The translations under genes were made by a program, and so were the position numbers. Shown here piece by piece: positions 1-8,985 of a DNA stretch of 64,000 nucleotides; position 1 is the stretch's first letter; each line of letters opens with the position of its first letter. This stretch comes from CBDCFT01 sp965216365 (lineage in GTDB: Bacteria; Pseudomonadota; Gammaproteobacteria; Arenicellales; CBDCFT01), in NCBI GenBank assembly GCA_965216365.1, contig CBDCFT010000049.1, forward strand, positions 124,001 through 188,000, given 5' to 3'. The notes beneath the pieces were generated by a model. The model saw only the letters and a program-made list of their open reading frames with translations, ran no database searches and was not told where the DNA came from.

Positions 1-1
1 G

Positions 2-1012
2 ATTACCGATCCGCGCGGCATTGATTTCGATCACTATCAAACACTGAAGCAAACCGACCACATGGCGAACCTGGAACGCCGTGCAATCGATGCGTTTGAA
101 GCGCTGGGCATTTTAATGACCAATACCTGCATCAATTATCAAACCATCATGCCACCGGTCAGAGGAGAACATCTTGCTTATGGCGACACCGGTGTGGTGA
201 TTTATTGCAATAGCGTGCTGGGCGCACATTCTAATTTCGAAGGCGGCCCCTCTGCCCTGGCTGCCGGCCTAACGGGTCGAACGCCTTGTTATGGTTTGCA
301 TCTTAAAGATAATCGGCGCGCAACGATTCGATTCAACATTAATTACCAACCTGTAAACCTGGTCGAATGGGGAGCGCTTGGCGCGTTAGTCGGAAAACAC
401 ACCGGATTATATTGGGATGTACCTGTTATCGAGGGCATTACACAAACACCCAGTTCGGATGATTTAAAACACCTGGGCGCAGCCATGGCGAGCTATGGCT
501 CCGTGCCGTTGTATCATCTTGTCGGCGTTACGCCTGAAGCCCCTGCCCTGTCTTCGGTGTGCGACCCCGACCGTCTGCCACTGATTCAAATTAACGAATC
601 CGACTTCAAACAGTTTTTCTCATCCTATGGTGGCAAGGGCGATAAAGTTGACGTGGTTGTGTTTTCCGCGCCGCAATTATCGCTGGTTGAAATGAGTGAA
701 CTCGCAAATCTGCTAAAAGATAAACGCGTACATCCTGACACCGCTTTGCTCGCAGTCACCTCGCCCGTTGTCGCCGCTGACGCACGCCGCCTGGGCATAT
801 CGGCCAAAATTGAAAATGCGGGTGGACTGGTACTGCAAGGCATGTGTTTTTATCAAAGCTATGCCAGGGAAATGGCCGAGGCGAATGGCTGGACGACGTT
901 AATGAGCAACTCGGCCAAACTGGTCAATATCATCGGCGGCTATGGTTACAAACCAACACTCGCCAGCATGCAAGACTGCGTCGCATCCGCTGTCGCGGGG
1001 GAGATCATTTAA
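2..1012 (+). CDS. Aconitase X large (catalytic) subunit, 5' end cut off
   Basis: This is the catalytic subunit of aconitase X (AcnX, DUF521). In bacteria the characterised members dehydrate cis-3-hydroxy-L-proline to pyrroline-2-carboxylate, using an iron-sulfur cluster. The reading frame is open back to the window edge, and the residues before the first ATG (position 62) read naturally as AcnX (ITDPRGIDFDHYQ), so the true start lies upstream and about 337 residues are visible. Family features are the NTCINYQ, VVIYCNSVLGAHSNFEGGPS and GMCFYQSYA segments, with cysteines in places suited to cluster binding, and a C-terminal MSNSAKLVNIIGGYGY stretch. The stop overlaps the small-subunit start (TAATG), so the two are translationally coupled. 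Betaine-demethylase and proline-racemase-family neighbours support a hydroxyproline-type substrate. The family call is firm; the substrate is inferred. Confidence 0.88.
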   Translation: MTDPRGIDFDHYQTLKQTDHMANLERRAIDAFEALGILMTNTCINYQTIMPPVRGEHLAYGDTGVVIYCNSVLGAHSNFEGGPSALAAGLTGRTPCYGLHLKDNRRATIRFNINYQPVNLVEWGALGALVGKHTGLYWDVPVIEGITQTPSSDDLKHLGAAMASYGSVPLYHLVGVTPEAPALSSVCDPDRLPLIQINESDFKQFFSSYGGKGDKVDVVVFSAPQLSLVEMSELANLLKDKRVHPDTALLAVTSPVVAADARRLGISAKIENAGGLVLQGMCFYQSYAREMAEANGWTTLMSNSAKLVNIIGGYGYKPTLASMQDCVASAVAGEII

Positions 1013-1434
1013 TGACCACGCGAACGTTGAAATGTCATATTGGTGTCGGCCCGCAAGTCACCGGCAAAGCGTTGGTCACGGACGATAATTTTTCAGCCAG
1101 ATATGATCTCGACAGAATAAAAGGTATCTTTTCACGCCCGCAACATAAATTGGCGGGACAAAGTTACGTCGACAAGATTCTTGTCGTTAATACCGCAAAA
1201 GGCGGCGTTGCCACCGCCTGGATGCTGCACGAAATGACGGCGCGCGGCATTGCGCCAAAGGCAATATTGTTTAACCGCACCAATCCCATTCTTGCCCAGG
1301 GTGGTGCATTTGCAAATATGACTTTATGTGATCGATTTGAAGACGGCGACGTTACGCAACTCATTAAAACGGACGATACTGTTACAGTCATCCCGTCTAA
1401 GGGCGAAGTGGTTGTTAGTTGTAGGAGCGAGTAG
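1012..1434 (+). CDS. Aconitase X small (swivelling) subunit
   Basis: This is the small subunit of AcnX (DUF126), 140 residues, which pairs with the large subunit to form the two-part enzyme. I chose the ATG at 1012 because it overlaps the upstream stop as TAATG and begins a family-like sequence (MTTRTLKCHIGVGPQVTGKA). Recognisable segments are GIFSRPQHKLAGQSYVDKIL, NTAKGGVATAWMLHEM and RGIAPKAILFNRTNPILAQG. The last four residues (CRSE) and the TAG stop are encoded by the end of a REP-like repeat that starts at 1420. The repeat therefore set the present C-terminus just after the conserved TVTVIPSKGEVVV strand. Activity is probably unaffected. Confidence 0.85.
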   Translation: MTTRTLKCHIGVGPQVTGKALVTDDNFSARYDLDRIKGIFSRPQHKLAGQSYVDKILVVNTAKGGVATAWMLHEMTARGIAPKAILFNRTNPILAQGGAFANMTLCDRFEDGDVTQLIKTDDTVTVIPSKGEVVVSCRSE

Positions 1435-1539
1435 CGACCGCCAGGGATGGCGGAAGTGCTGGCACTGCAGGAGCATGCGGTAGTCTCGCGAATAAGTGTT
1501 TTCGGTGGGTAATGTATCGCGAACAAACTCACTACCTGA
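1420..1539. repeat. REP/BIME-like palindromic repeat, long form
   Basis: It begins with TGTAGGAGCGAG at 1420 and ends in a decayed inverted arm near 1539 (TCGCGAACAAACTCACTACC). Positions 1433-1490 match 30124-30181 almost base for base; the shared core contains GCGACCGCCAGGGA and GGCGGAAGTGCTGGC. Positions 1489-1524 match the reverse complement of 55051-55087 (CGCGAATAAG, GGTAATGTATCGCGA). The copy thus joins two versions of the same family. The rest of the gap up to 1762 shows no gene. Confidence 0.75.
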
Positions 1540-1762
1540 AAAGGTGTCGCTCTGAGTGTAGCGAATAGAAGTGGGTGCATGGTTGCACGTGTTTTGCAGA
1601 CTACTGGATAAAATCCAGAAAGACATTCCTTTAAGCTCATTTTGTTCGCGCAGATTTATAAAATTTCTCCCCGGAAACGGATCAACGTCGATTAGAATAC
1701 GACATCCACGCTTTGTGTTACAGCGGCTCGAAGCCTCTATTATTTAACCTGACACACTATTA

Positions 1763-3820
1763 ATGACTGACTCTCGTTACGACATTTTATTCGCGCCGGT
1801 GCAAATCGGCCCTAAGACAGCAAAGAATCGTTTTTATCAAGTACCGCATTGCATTGGAAGCGGACATCGATGGCCACAAACAATGGCACACTTGCGTGGT
1901 ATGAAAGCCGAAGGTGGTTGGGGCGTTGTGTGTACGGAAGAATGCGAAATCCATCCGAGCAGCGATATTTCCGGATTCGTGGAAATGCGATTATGGGACG
2001 ACAGCGATATTCCCACACACCGATTGATGACGGATAAAGTACACGAACATGGCGCGCTGGCTGGCGTTCAGTTGGTGCATAACGGTTTTACATTGGCCAA
2101 TCGGTTTTCCCGCACACCAACGCTGTCGCCATCCGGCGGTTACGGCGTCTGGATTGATCCGATTCAGTCACGGCCCATGTCAACAAGTGACATTAAGGCG
2201 TTGCGCGGTTGGTATCGCGACGCCGCAATTCGAGCAAAACAAGCTGACTACGACATTGTTTACGTGTATGCGGCGCACAATATGACAATGTTGAGTCACT
2301 TTCTCCAGTCCCGCTATAACAAACGCACTGACGAATACGGTGGCAGTCTGGAAAATCGCGTGCGTTTGTTACGCGAAGTGCTGGAAGACACCAAGGATGC
2401 AATCGGCGACAGTTGCGCGGTCGCGCTGCGCTTCGCTGTGCATGATTTTTATGACAATCATTTGCGCTTTGATGATGAAGGTCGTGAGATCGTACAGATG
2501 CTGGCCGACGTCCCGGATTTATGGGATGTTAACGTCTCCACCTGGGAACATGATTCACTTACATCCCGTTTCGGAGAATCGGGTCACCAGGAAGACTACG
2601 TTAGTTTCGTCAAACACATTACCAACAAACCTGTCGTAGGTGTCGGCCGGTTTACGTCACCCGACGCTATGGTGTCGCAAATCAAACGAGGCATTCTCGA
2701 TTTTATCGGCGCGGCACGCCCATCGATCGCCGACCCTTTTCTGCCGAAAAAAATTGAACAAAACAGAATCGAAGAAATTCGCGAATGTATTGGCTGCAAT
2801 ATTTGCACTACGGGCGATTATTTTGCCGTTCCCATACGTTGCACCCAAAATCCGACCATGGGCGAAGAATACCGTAAAGGATGGCATCCGGAAATCATCG
2901 AAACGGCTGGCTCAAACGATAAAGTCTTAATCATTGGCGCAGGCCCAGCCGGATTGGAGTGTGCATTGGCATTATCGAAACGCGGTTATGACATCGTGCT
3001 CGCCGAAAAAGACAAGGACCTCGGTGGCCGGGTACTGCGTGAATCGAAATTACCCGGTTTGGGAGAATGGAAACGTGTTATCGATCACCGAACTTACATG
3101 TTAAGTCAAAAACCGAACGTTGAAATTTATCTGGACAGTGAACTGACCGCCTCCGACGTCCTCGACTATGGCTTTGAGAGAGTTGTTGTCGCCACTGGTG
3201 CACAATGGCGCGAAGATGGTGTTGGCCGCACTTTTTGCGACCCTGTCGTATTCGGCAAAGGAATAACGACAGTATCAGTCGAACGAATATTGAACGGCGA
3301 AAGCGTAATCGGTGACGTAGTAGTGTTTGACGATGACTACTATTACATGGCGAATGTGATCGCCGAGAAACTGGCCAAAGATGGATGCCGTGTAACTTAT
3401 GCAACTTCGGCCGCAGAAGCCGCGCCGTACACAGAAGGAACGCTCGAAAGTGCTAACGTCCGTAAACGTTTACTGGACTTGGAAATCGAAATCGTATGCA
3501 GCCACACTTTGGACTCCACCGATGCGGGAACCATTAACTTGAAATGCCTGTTCACGGACAATATTCGAACGACTACCGCCGACGTTTTGATACCTGTAAC
3601 ATCGCGCACGCCGCGAGATATGTTGATGAACGGACTGCAGAACGAATCCGAATTGAAAGACCACAATATCAAATCGGTCGAAGTCATTGGCGATTGTCTC
3701 GCGCCGGGTATTATCGCCACTGCGGTTTATTCCGGTCATTTATATGCCCGTCAACTGGACAACCCGGTCGATCAAAGTTACGGGTTCAAGAGGGAAAACT
3801 ATCAATCCAAAGTGTTGTAG
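1763..3820 (+). CDS. FMN/4Fe-4S/FAD N-demethylase of the TMADH/StcD/DgcA family
   Basis: This 685-residue cytoplasmic flavoprotein has the trimethylamine dehydrogenase architecture. An Old Yellow Enzyme TIM barrel covers about residues 5-335, followed by a 4Fe-4S site (CIGCNIC at about 343-349 with a further Cys in IRCTQNP), then an FAD/NAD-type domain starting VLIIGAGPAGLECALAL near residue 392. Length and architecture match StcD (N-methylproline demethylase) and DgcA (dimethylglycine demethylase), which oxidatively remove N-methyl groups. The Rieske oxygenase gene follows after 14 bases, the same pairing used in proline-betaine and glycine-betaine breakdown, where the Rieske enzyme removes the first methyl group and this family the second. 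I infer an N-methylated (hydroxy)proline as substrate; dimethylglycine or another methylamine is possible. Confidence 0.85.
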   Translation: MTDSRYDILFAPVQIGPKTAKNRFYQVPHCIGSGHRWPQTMAHLRGMKAEGGWGVVCTEECEIHPSSDISGFVEMRLWDDSDIPTHRLMTDKVHEHGALAGVQLVHNGFTLANRFSRTPTLSPSGGYGVWIDPIQSRPMSTSDIKALRGWYRDAAIRAKQADYDIVYVYAAHNMTMLSHFLQSRYNKRTDEYGGSLENRVRLLREVLEDTKDAIGDSCAVALRFAVHDFYDNHLRFDDEGREIVQMLADVPDLWDVNVSTWEHDSLTSRFGESGHQEDYVSFVKHITNKPVVGVGRFTSPDAMVSQIKRGILDFIGAARPSIADPFLPKKIEQNRIEEIRECIGCNICTTGDYFAVPIRCTQNPTMGEEYRKGWHPEIIETAGSNDKVLIIGAGPAGLECALALSKRGYDIVLAEKDKDLGGRVLRESKLPGLGEWKRVIDHRTYMLSQKPNVEIYLDSELTASDVLDYGFERVVVATGAQWREDGVGRTFCDPVVFGKGITTVSVERILNGESVIGDVVVFDDDYYYMANVIAEKLAKDGCRVTYATSAAEAAPYTEGTLESANVRKRLLDLEIEIVCSHTLDSTDAGTINLKCLFTDNIRTTTADVLIPVTSRTPRDMLMNGLQNESELKDHNIKSVEVIGDCLAPGIIATAVYSGHLYARQLDNPVDQSYGFKRENYQSKVL

Positions 3821-3821
3821 C

Positions 3822-3837
3822 AAGGAGTTGTAAATTG
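3822..3837 (+). promoter_or_regulatory. Ribosome binding site that fixes a TTG start
   Basis: AAGGAG at 3822-3827 lies seven bases before TTG at 3835, directly after the upstream stop. The frame is open much further upstream, but that part overlaps the flavoprotein gene and does not look like Rieske protein. Confidence 0.75.
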
Positions 3838-5034
3838 GGTAGTACAAATCAAACATTACAAAAACTTATCGAGGCTTACCGGCCGGGTTTCTCTCTGCCA
3901 GCCGCTTTTTATTCTGATGCCTCTATCTATCAAACCGACATTGAAACAATCTTTTGTCGCCGATGGCTGCTGGCAGGACACGTCAGCCAGTTATCCGAAG
4001 CGGGTTCTTATTTCCTGGTCGAGTTTGGCGGCGAATCGATCATTGTCGCACGCGGTAAAGACGATGAGATTCGTGCATTCGCCAATGTTTGCCGGCACCG
4101 TGGTTCACGCGTATGTCTCGAACACAGTGGCAAAGTTCGTGCGTTTGTCTGTCCTTATCACGCATGGACTTACGAACTGGACGGCAGTTTACGATCCCGC
4201 CGCGAGATGTCTGCCGATTTCAAACAAGAAAACTATGGACTTAAGTCGGTTCGGGTGGGTCTTTTCCATGGCCTCGTTTTTATCAATCTCAACCCTGATG
4301 CACCGGATCTCGACAAAGGTATGAGTTCAATACATTCCAGTTTTGATATTTACAGGCTGGATAAGACCAAAGTCGCTTGTCAAAAGACATTCGAAGTTGA
4401 TGCAAACTGGAAACTCACCATCGAAAATTTCATGGAGTGTTACCATTGTGCGCCCGCTCATCCAGAATACTCTTGCAGTCACGCTCTAAAGTCACCCAAA
4501 GACTATGCGGCAATGCGCCCTGCCATGATCGAACGAGCTGCACAACTCGGTTATCAAACAGAACTCATTAACAACCCCAACTGGGAGCAACCCGATGAAG
4601 TTGAGTATTTTTACAATCGCAGTGCAATGTATGAACCCTACGTAACCGGCAGCGAATCGGGCAAAGCTGTGGCGCCCCTGTTAGGTGACATCAAGGACTA
4701 TGGTGGCGGAGCAGCAGATATTCAGTTTGGACCGGTCAACTTTGGCATTCTGTATCCTGATCACGCGGTGTTGTATCGCTTTTTGCCAACCGCAGTGCAA
4801 AAAACCAATATGGACATTATCTGGCTGGTTAACCAGGATGCAAAAGAAGGCACCGACTATAATCTCGACGAATTGACCTGGTTGTGGACGGTAACGACCG
4901 AAGCGGACAAAAAAATAATCCTGAATAATCAGAAAGGCCTGAACTCACGTTACTACGAGCCAGGCCCATTGGCAAACTCGGAAGACTATGTCACGGGCTT
5001 CATCGAGTGGTACCTGGAACAAATCAAAAGATAA
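3835..5034 (+). CDS. Rieske non-heme iron oxygenase, quaternary-amine demethylase type
   Basis: This 399-residue oxygenase alpha subunit resembles Stc2 (stachydrine demethylase) and GbcA (glycine betaine monooxygenase). Enzymes of this family hydroxylate an N-methyl group, which leaves as formaldehyde. The Rieske 2Fe-2S ligands are visible as CRH and CPYH about 17 residues apart (near residues 88 and 108). The mononuclear iron site is marked by ENFMECYHC followed by HPEYS. It is translated from a TTG start behind a strong ribosome binding site. No dedicated reductase gene is present in the window, so electrons must come from a partner encoded elsewhere. Position between the StcD-like gene and amino-acid-type enzymes favours proline betaine or hydroxyproline betaine; glycine betaine and carnitine remain alternatives. 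Confidence 0.87.
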   Translation: MGSTNQTLQKLIEAYRPGFSLPAAFYSDASIYQTDIETIFCRRWLLAGHVSQLSEAGSYFLVEFGGESIIVARGKDDEIRAFANVCRHRGSRVCLEHSGKVRAFVCPYHAWTYELDGSLRSRREMSADFKQENYGLKSVRVGLFHGLVFINLNPDAPDLDKGMSSIHSSFDIYRLDKTKVACQKTFEVDANWKLTIENFMECYHCAPAHPEYSCSHALKSPKDYAAMRPAMIERAAQLGYQTELINNPNWEQPDEVEYFYNRSAMYEPYVTGSESGKAVAPLLGDIKDYGGGAADIQFGPVNFGILYPDHAVLYRFLPTAVQKTNMDIIWLVNQDAKEGTDYNLDELTWLWTVTTEADKKIILNNQKGLNSRYYEPGPLANSEDYVTGFIEWYLEQIKR

Positions 5035-5080
5035 CACCGCGAAACGCAAAAGCAATATGGATTCTCAACGAGGTTTCGAC

Positions 5081-5692
5081 ATGCTAAGCAGACTTTGCTA
5101 TTGCAAAACACACGGACTGAAAAAGTGTTTGTATTTCACAATTGCCTTAGTTTACTGTCTCTCGGCCCACGCCGTTGAAACAATATCACCCGATGAGGCC
5201 TTGTTGTGGGACGCACTACGCTCCGGCAAACACATCGGCTTATTACGTCACGCGCTGGCACCGGGAACCGGCGATCCGGGACACTTCAAGCTACGCGAGT
5301 GCGCCACGCAAAGAAACCTTTCGGCTGAAGGGCGTGCTCAAGCCACACGAATTGGTAATCGCATGCGTGAGAACGGTATTAAAAGCGCACGGGTTTACTC
5401 CAGCCAATGGTGCCGTTGTCTGGACACCGCTGAATTGCTGTCATTCGGTGATGTAACCGAGTTGCCCGCTCTCAATTCTTTTTACCAACGTGACGAACGG
5501 CATGTTCCACAAACCAATGCACTAAAAGAATGGCTTGCTGGGCAAACACTGGACAAGCCACATATACTCGTTACACATCGAGTTAACATTACCGCTTTAA
5601 CCAAAGAGTATCCTGCATCCGGGGAATTAGTGGTGGTAAAACGATCCGAAGACGGCACTTTCTCCGTGGCCGGCACGATAGAAACAAACTAA
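5081..5692 (+). CDS. Exported histidine-phosphatase-superfamily protein
   Basis: This is a 203-residue protein. I chose the ATG at 5081 because GAGG precedes it by eight bases and the result begins with a convincing signal peptide: basic KTHGLKK, hydrophobic CLYFTIALVYCL, then a SAHA cleavage site. The mature part carries the RHG-type motif as LLRHALAPG, the second catalytic histidine in LVTHRVN, and an arginine in SSQWCRCLDTAEL. The exact substrate of this branch is unknown; the protein probably acts on a phosphoester in the periplasm. It is co-oriented with the betaine genes, but its role there is not obvious. Confidence 0.8.
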   Translation: MLSRLCYCKTHGLKKCLYFTIALVYCLSAHAVETISPDEALLWDALRSGKHIGLLRHALAPGTGDPGHFKLRECATQRNLSAEGRAQATRIGNRMRENGIKSARVYSSQWCRCLDTAELLSFGDVTELPALNSFYQRDERHVPQTNALKEWLAGQTLDKPHILVTHRVNITALTKEYPASGELVVVKRSEDGTFSVAGTIETN

Positions 5693-5733
5693 CTGTATAC
5701 AATCGGTAAAAACAAATTAAATAGAACGCTTTA

Positions 5734-6975
5734 GTGGAAAAAGTAACCGTTGTTGGCGCCGGTATTGTCGGGATATTTTCGGCCTTGTCACTGTTGGAAA
5801 AAGGCATCCAGGTTGAAATTATCGACGCTGACCCACCTGCATCCGGAGCGAGCCGTGGCAATGCCGGTGTCATCGCGCGCTGGAGTTGCGTACCACAATC
5901 CCTGCCGGGTCTGTGGCGATATATTCCAGGTTGGCTGCTGCATCCTGATGGGCCGGTAACCATTCGCTGGCGTTATCTTGCACGGTTCACACCCTGGGCT
6001 TTGAAATTCCTGCGAGCAAACGATAAAGATTCATTACCCGATACAGCGGACGCCATGCTCGCGCTCGTACGGCCTAACGTTGAATTGTATCACTATCATC
6101 TTAAAGACACCGGACAGGAAAATCTGGTTGTCGACTCCAATTATATTCACGTTTATCGTAATCCCGATGATTGCAATCCAAACCGCATCGAGTGGCGTTT
6201 ACGCGCCAAACGCGGCGTGCCGTTTAAAGCTGTTAAAGGCGAGGCGTTGTATGAAATGGAGCCTGCGCTTTCGCGCAACATTAAGGCAGCCATGGTCATA
6301 AACGATCAGGCACGGGCGATGGATCCGGGCGCAGTCGGTAAAGCACTGGCGGAGAAAGCGCAAAAGCTGGGCGCTCACTTCCAGCAGAAGAAAGTACATG
6401 CACTAAAACCTAGTAACGATAACACCTGGACACTGGAAACCGATCAAGGATCGTCAACTTGTTCGAACGTGCTCCTGGCCGCCGGTGCCTGGTCGGCACG
6501 TTTGCTCAAACCGCTCGGGGTTAAAGTGCCTTTAGAAGCGGAACGTGGTTATCACCTGGTGTTTCGCAACCCGGGTATCACCTTGAATAATTCAATCATG
6601 GATACTGACAATAAAACAGTGTCGAGTTCCATGTCGGCCGGTGTGCGTTGCGCGGGCACAGCGGAGTTTGCCGGTCTCAACACGGCACCCGACTATCAAC
6701 GCGCGCGAATGTTAAAGAAATTGAACAAAAACTTGTTTCCGCAACTCAATGTCGACGACACCGAAGAATGGATGGGCAGCCGGCCGTCATTTCCGGATAG
6801 CCTGCCGGTAATTGGCAAAACACCGGGACATAAAAATTTGTATGTTGCATTCGGTCACTGTCATTTTGGTTTCAGCATGGCACCCAGTACCGGCCGGGTG
6901 ATCGCCGAAATCATTAACGGCGAAACACCGAACATTGACATAACGCCCTACCGCATCGATCGATTTACGCAATAA
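5734..6975 (+). CDS. FAD-dependent D-amino-acid dehydrogenase/oxidase (DadA-like)
   Basis: This 413-residue DAO-family flavoenzyme starts at GTG 5734 with the ADP-binding motif VVGAGIVGIFSALSLLEKG. It has typical SGASRGNAGVI and WMGSRPSFPDSLPVIG segments and the C-terminal FGHCHFGFSMAPSTGR flavin-contact region. Family members oxidise D-amino acids or secondary amines such as D-hydroxyproline or N-methyl amino acids. The convergent neighbour is a proline-racemase-family enzyme, a combination typical of hydroxyproline catabolism: epimerase to the D-form, then oxidation by a DAO. That role is inferred. The gene belongs to the same plus-strand run as the demethylases. Confidence 0.82.
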   Translation: MEKVTVVGAGIVGIFSALSLLEKGIQVEIIDADPPASGASRGNAGVIARWSCVPQSLPGLWRYIPGWLLHPDGPVTIRWRYLARFTPWALKFLRANDKDSLPDTADAMLALVRPNVELYHYHLKDTGQENLVVDSNYIHVYRNPDDCNPNRIEWRLRAKRGVPFKAVKGEALYEMEPALSRNIKAAMVINDQARAMDPGAVGKALAEKAQKLGAHFQQKKVHALKPSNDNTWTLETDQGSSTCSNVLLAAGAWSARLLKPLGVKVPLEAERGYHLVFRNPGITLNNSIMDTDNKTVSSSMSAGVRCAGTAEFAGLNTAPDYQRARMLKKLNKNLFPQLNVDDTEEWMGSRPSFPDSLPVIGKTPGHKNLYVAFGHCHFGFSMAPSTGRVIAEIINGETPNIDITPYRIDRFTQ

Positions 6976-6986
6976 AAGACTCCAGG

Positions 6987-8054
6987 TTAACTCCCCTGCC
7001 CGCCCCAGATATCCCCTATGGTAAATCCATCTGGAAATGGGTCATCGGGATCGACAACGTACTGGGCCATGCCGGTAATCCAGGCCTGTCCCTTGATGGT
7101 AGGTACGACGGCATCGTAGTTGCCAACTTTGGTTTGTTTGATAAGCCGTCCGGTAAAAACAGTTCCCAGTATGCCTTCGTGGTGGAAGTCTTGATTAAGA
7201 TCAAGTTTGCCTTTGGCGTATAGCGCGGCCATTTTCGCGCAGGTTCCCGTACCGCATGGCGAACGATCAATAACACCCGTCCAGGTCTCGGGTCGTTGCC
7301 AATCCAGTTTGCCGCTGGAAACTACGACAGCATTCTTCGCACTCGCCCCTGAACTTGACGGCGGCCCTGACATGACGCAAATAGTCGGCCCAGTTATGTC
7401 GGGATTTTCAGGATGTACGACGGGATATTGTTCCTGGGTCGCGGCTTTTATCATTTCACCTACGCGTACAATCTCTCCGCCGTTATCCGGTGTCAGTCCG
7501 ATGTCGAGTTTTTCTGTATCGGCGATAACATAAAACATACCGCCCCACGCGATATCCACGATCACTGACCCAAGATTCGGCACGTCGACAGTCACATCGA
7601 GATGTACGGCAAAGGCCGGAACGTTTTCAAATGTCACGCCTTTGACCTTGCCGTCTTTTACGTCAGCGGTAATAGCGATCAATCCGGCGGGTGACTCGAG
7701 CACCAGTTTAGTCACCGGTTCTTGCGATGCAACCATGCCGGTTTCGATCAACGCCGTTACCACACAGATAGTATTGGTACCGGACATGGGCGGGTATTCG
7801 ACCTGTTCCATAATGACATAACCCGCTACCGCATCCGGGTGAGTTGCGGGTAAGATTATATTGCAATTTGCCGCGGGATAACCGCGCGGTTCACGCAACA
7901 TGCGTTTGCGTAAATCATCTGCGTGCGTTTCGAGATATTGCATTTTATCGAACATACTTTTACCCGGAACATCCAGCACACCACCAACAATCACCCGGCC
8001 CGGTTCACCGCAGGCGTGTAGATCAATCGCATTGATCATCCGAGAAATTTTCAT
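6987..8054 (-). CDS. Proline racemase / hydroxyproline epimerase family enzyme, Ser-Cys type
   Basis: This 355-residue PLP-independent racemase/epimerase/dehydratase family member is encoded convergently to the DAO gene, 11 bases away. The family uses two acid-base residues. The second site is a clear cysteine in SPCGTGTCAKMAAL. The first site, usually Cys in MCGHG, reads PPMSGTNTICVV here: a serine in place of cysteine and a threonine in place of the histidine. Cys-Cys, Ser-Cys and Cys-Thr variants correspond to different activities (proline racemase, 4- or 3-hydroxyproline epimerase, trans-3-hydroxyproline dehydratase). A Ser-Cys member beside AcnX fits hydroxyproline isomers, but the exact substrate cannot be read from sequence. 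Confidence 0.85.
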   Translation of the reverse strand: MKISRMINAIDLHACGEPGRVIVGGVLDVPGKSMFDKMQYLETHADDLRKRMLREPRGYPAANCNIILPATHPDAVAGYVIMEQVEYPPMSGTNTICVVTALIETGMVASQEPVTKLVLESPAGLIAITADVKDGKVKGVTFENVPAFAVHLDVTVDVPNLGSVIVDIAWGGMFYVIADTEKLDIGLTPDNGGEIVRVGEMIKAATQEQYPVVHPENPDITGPTICVMSGPPSSSGASAKNAVVVSSGKLDWQRPETWTGVIDRSPCGTGTCAKMAALYAKGKLDLNQDFHHEGILGTVFTGRLIKQTKVGNYDAVVPTIKGQAWITGMAQYVVDPDDPFPDGFTIGDIWGGQGS

Positions 8055-8177
8055 ATCATTCTTTTCTCAATGTTGTAGTGGTCTTCACCACCAAACGGCG
8101 TTGACCGGTTATTGTGCCATGATCCATCAAACCCTGATATGCTAAGCTGGTTTTAAATTGATTTGGAGGATAAAAAA

Positions 8178-8798
8178 ATGAGCACCCTGACACTACATGG
8201 TTTTCCGATCAGCACGTATGTTCGCACTTGCCGTATGGCAGCGGACGAGAAAGGCGTGGCTTATGAACTTGACCCCGCCGAGCCACAAACACCGGAACAA
8301 CTTGCGCAACACCCCTGGGGTAAAGTGCCAGCCATGACCCACGGAGACGTTAAGCTTTACGAAACAACTGCTATTGCCGAATATATTGATGACGCATTCG
8401 ACGGTCCTGCACTGCAGCCCGCTGATGTAGCCACGCGCGCGAAAATGCATCAACATATTTCGGTGATCAACTGCTACCTCTATCCGCCGTCGATTGTAAG
8501 CATTGTTATACAACGCCTGGTCGTACCCCAACAGGGTGGAAGCGCGGACGAGGATATGATCAAAGCCGCCATCCCAAAAGCTGAAAAAGCGCTGGGCGTG
8601 GTTAATGATGCTTTAGATGATTCAGAGTACCTGGTTGGCGACTCGATGACGTTGGCCGATTTATTCTTGTTACCGATAACCCACTATCTTTCCGTCACAG
8701 CTCCTGAAGGGCAGGATTTGTTATCGAAGACCCCAAACATCAATCGATGGCAGGAACAAATGCTGCAACGCGAAAGCGCCAAGATCGCTTTAGCTTAG
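8178..8798 (+). CDS. Glutathione S-transferase family protein
   Basis: This 206-residue soluble GST-fold protein has an N-terminal thioredoxin-like domain (LHGFPISTYVRTCRMAADEKG, with GKVPAM and YETTAIAEYID for glutathione binding) and an all-helical C-terminal domain (LADLFLLPI). I preferred ATG 8178 because GGAGGA at 8165-8170 precedes it by seven bases; an upstream TTG overlaps the ribosome binding site itself. It closes the betaine-type cluster. The formaldehyde released by demethylation is normally handled with glutathione, so a link is possible but unproven. Confidence 0.85.
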   Translation: MSTLTLHGFPISTYVRTCRMAADEKGVAYELDPAEPQTPEQLAQHPWGKVPAMTHGDVKLYETTAIAEYIDDAFDGPALQPADVATRAKMHQHISVINCYLYPPSIVSIVIQRLVVPQQGGSADEDMIKAAIPKAEKALGVVNDALDDSEYLVGDSMTLADLFLLPITHYLSVTAPEGQDLLSKTPNINRWQEQMLQRESAKIALA

Positions 8799-8851
8799 CA
8801 GGAACTCATTACTCGTGTTCGTTCCCGACGCGGTAGCATCATCGCAAAAAG

Positions 8852-8872
8852 ATGGGCCGTTTACCGGCCCAT
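8852..8872 (-). terminator. GC-rich hairpin, U-run only on the minus strand
   Basis: Arms ATGGGCCG (8852-8859) and CGGCCCAT (8865-8872) enclose the loop TTTAC. Reading the minus strand, five U residues follow directly; reading the plus strand, none do. It lies between the GST gene and the next plus-strand gene, with no minus-strand gene close by to terminate, so its role is uncertain. Confidence 0.4.
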
Positions 8873-8985
8873 TAACATTCATGAGTGCGTCTTTCTGCAC
8901 CGCAACCGTGACAATTGAAATACTTTCTTTGTTGCGTAATTTACTGTCAATAAAACAAAAATTGTAGCCCTTTAAACGGACACCA

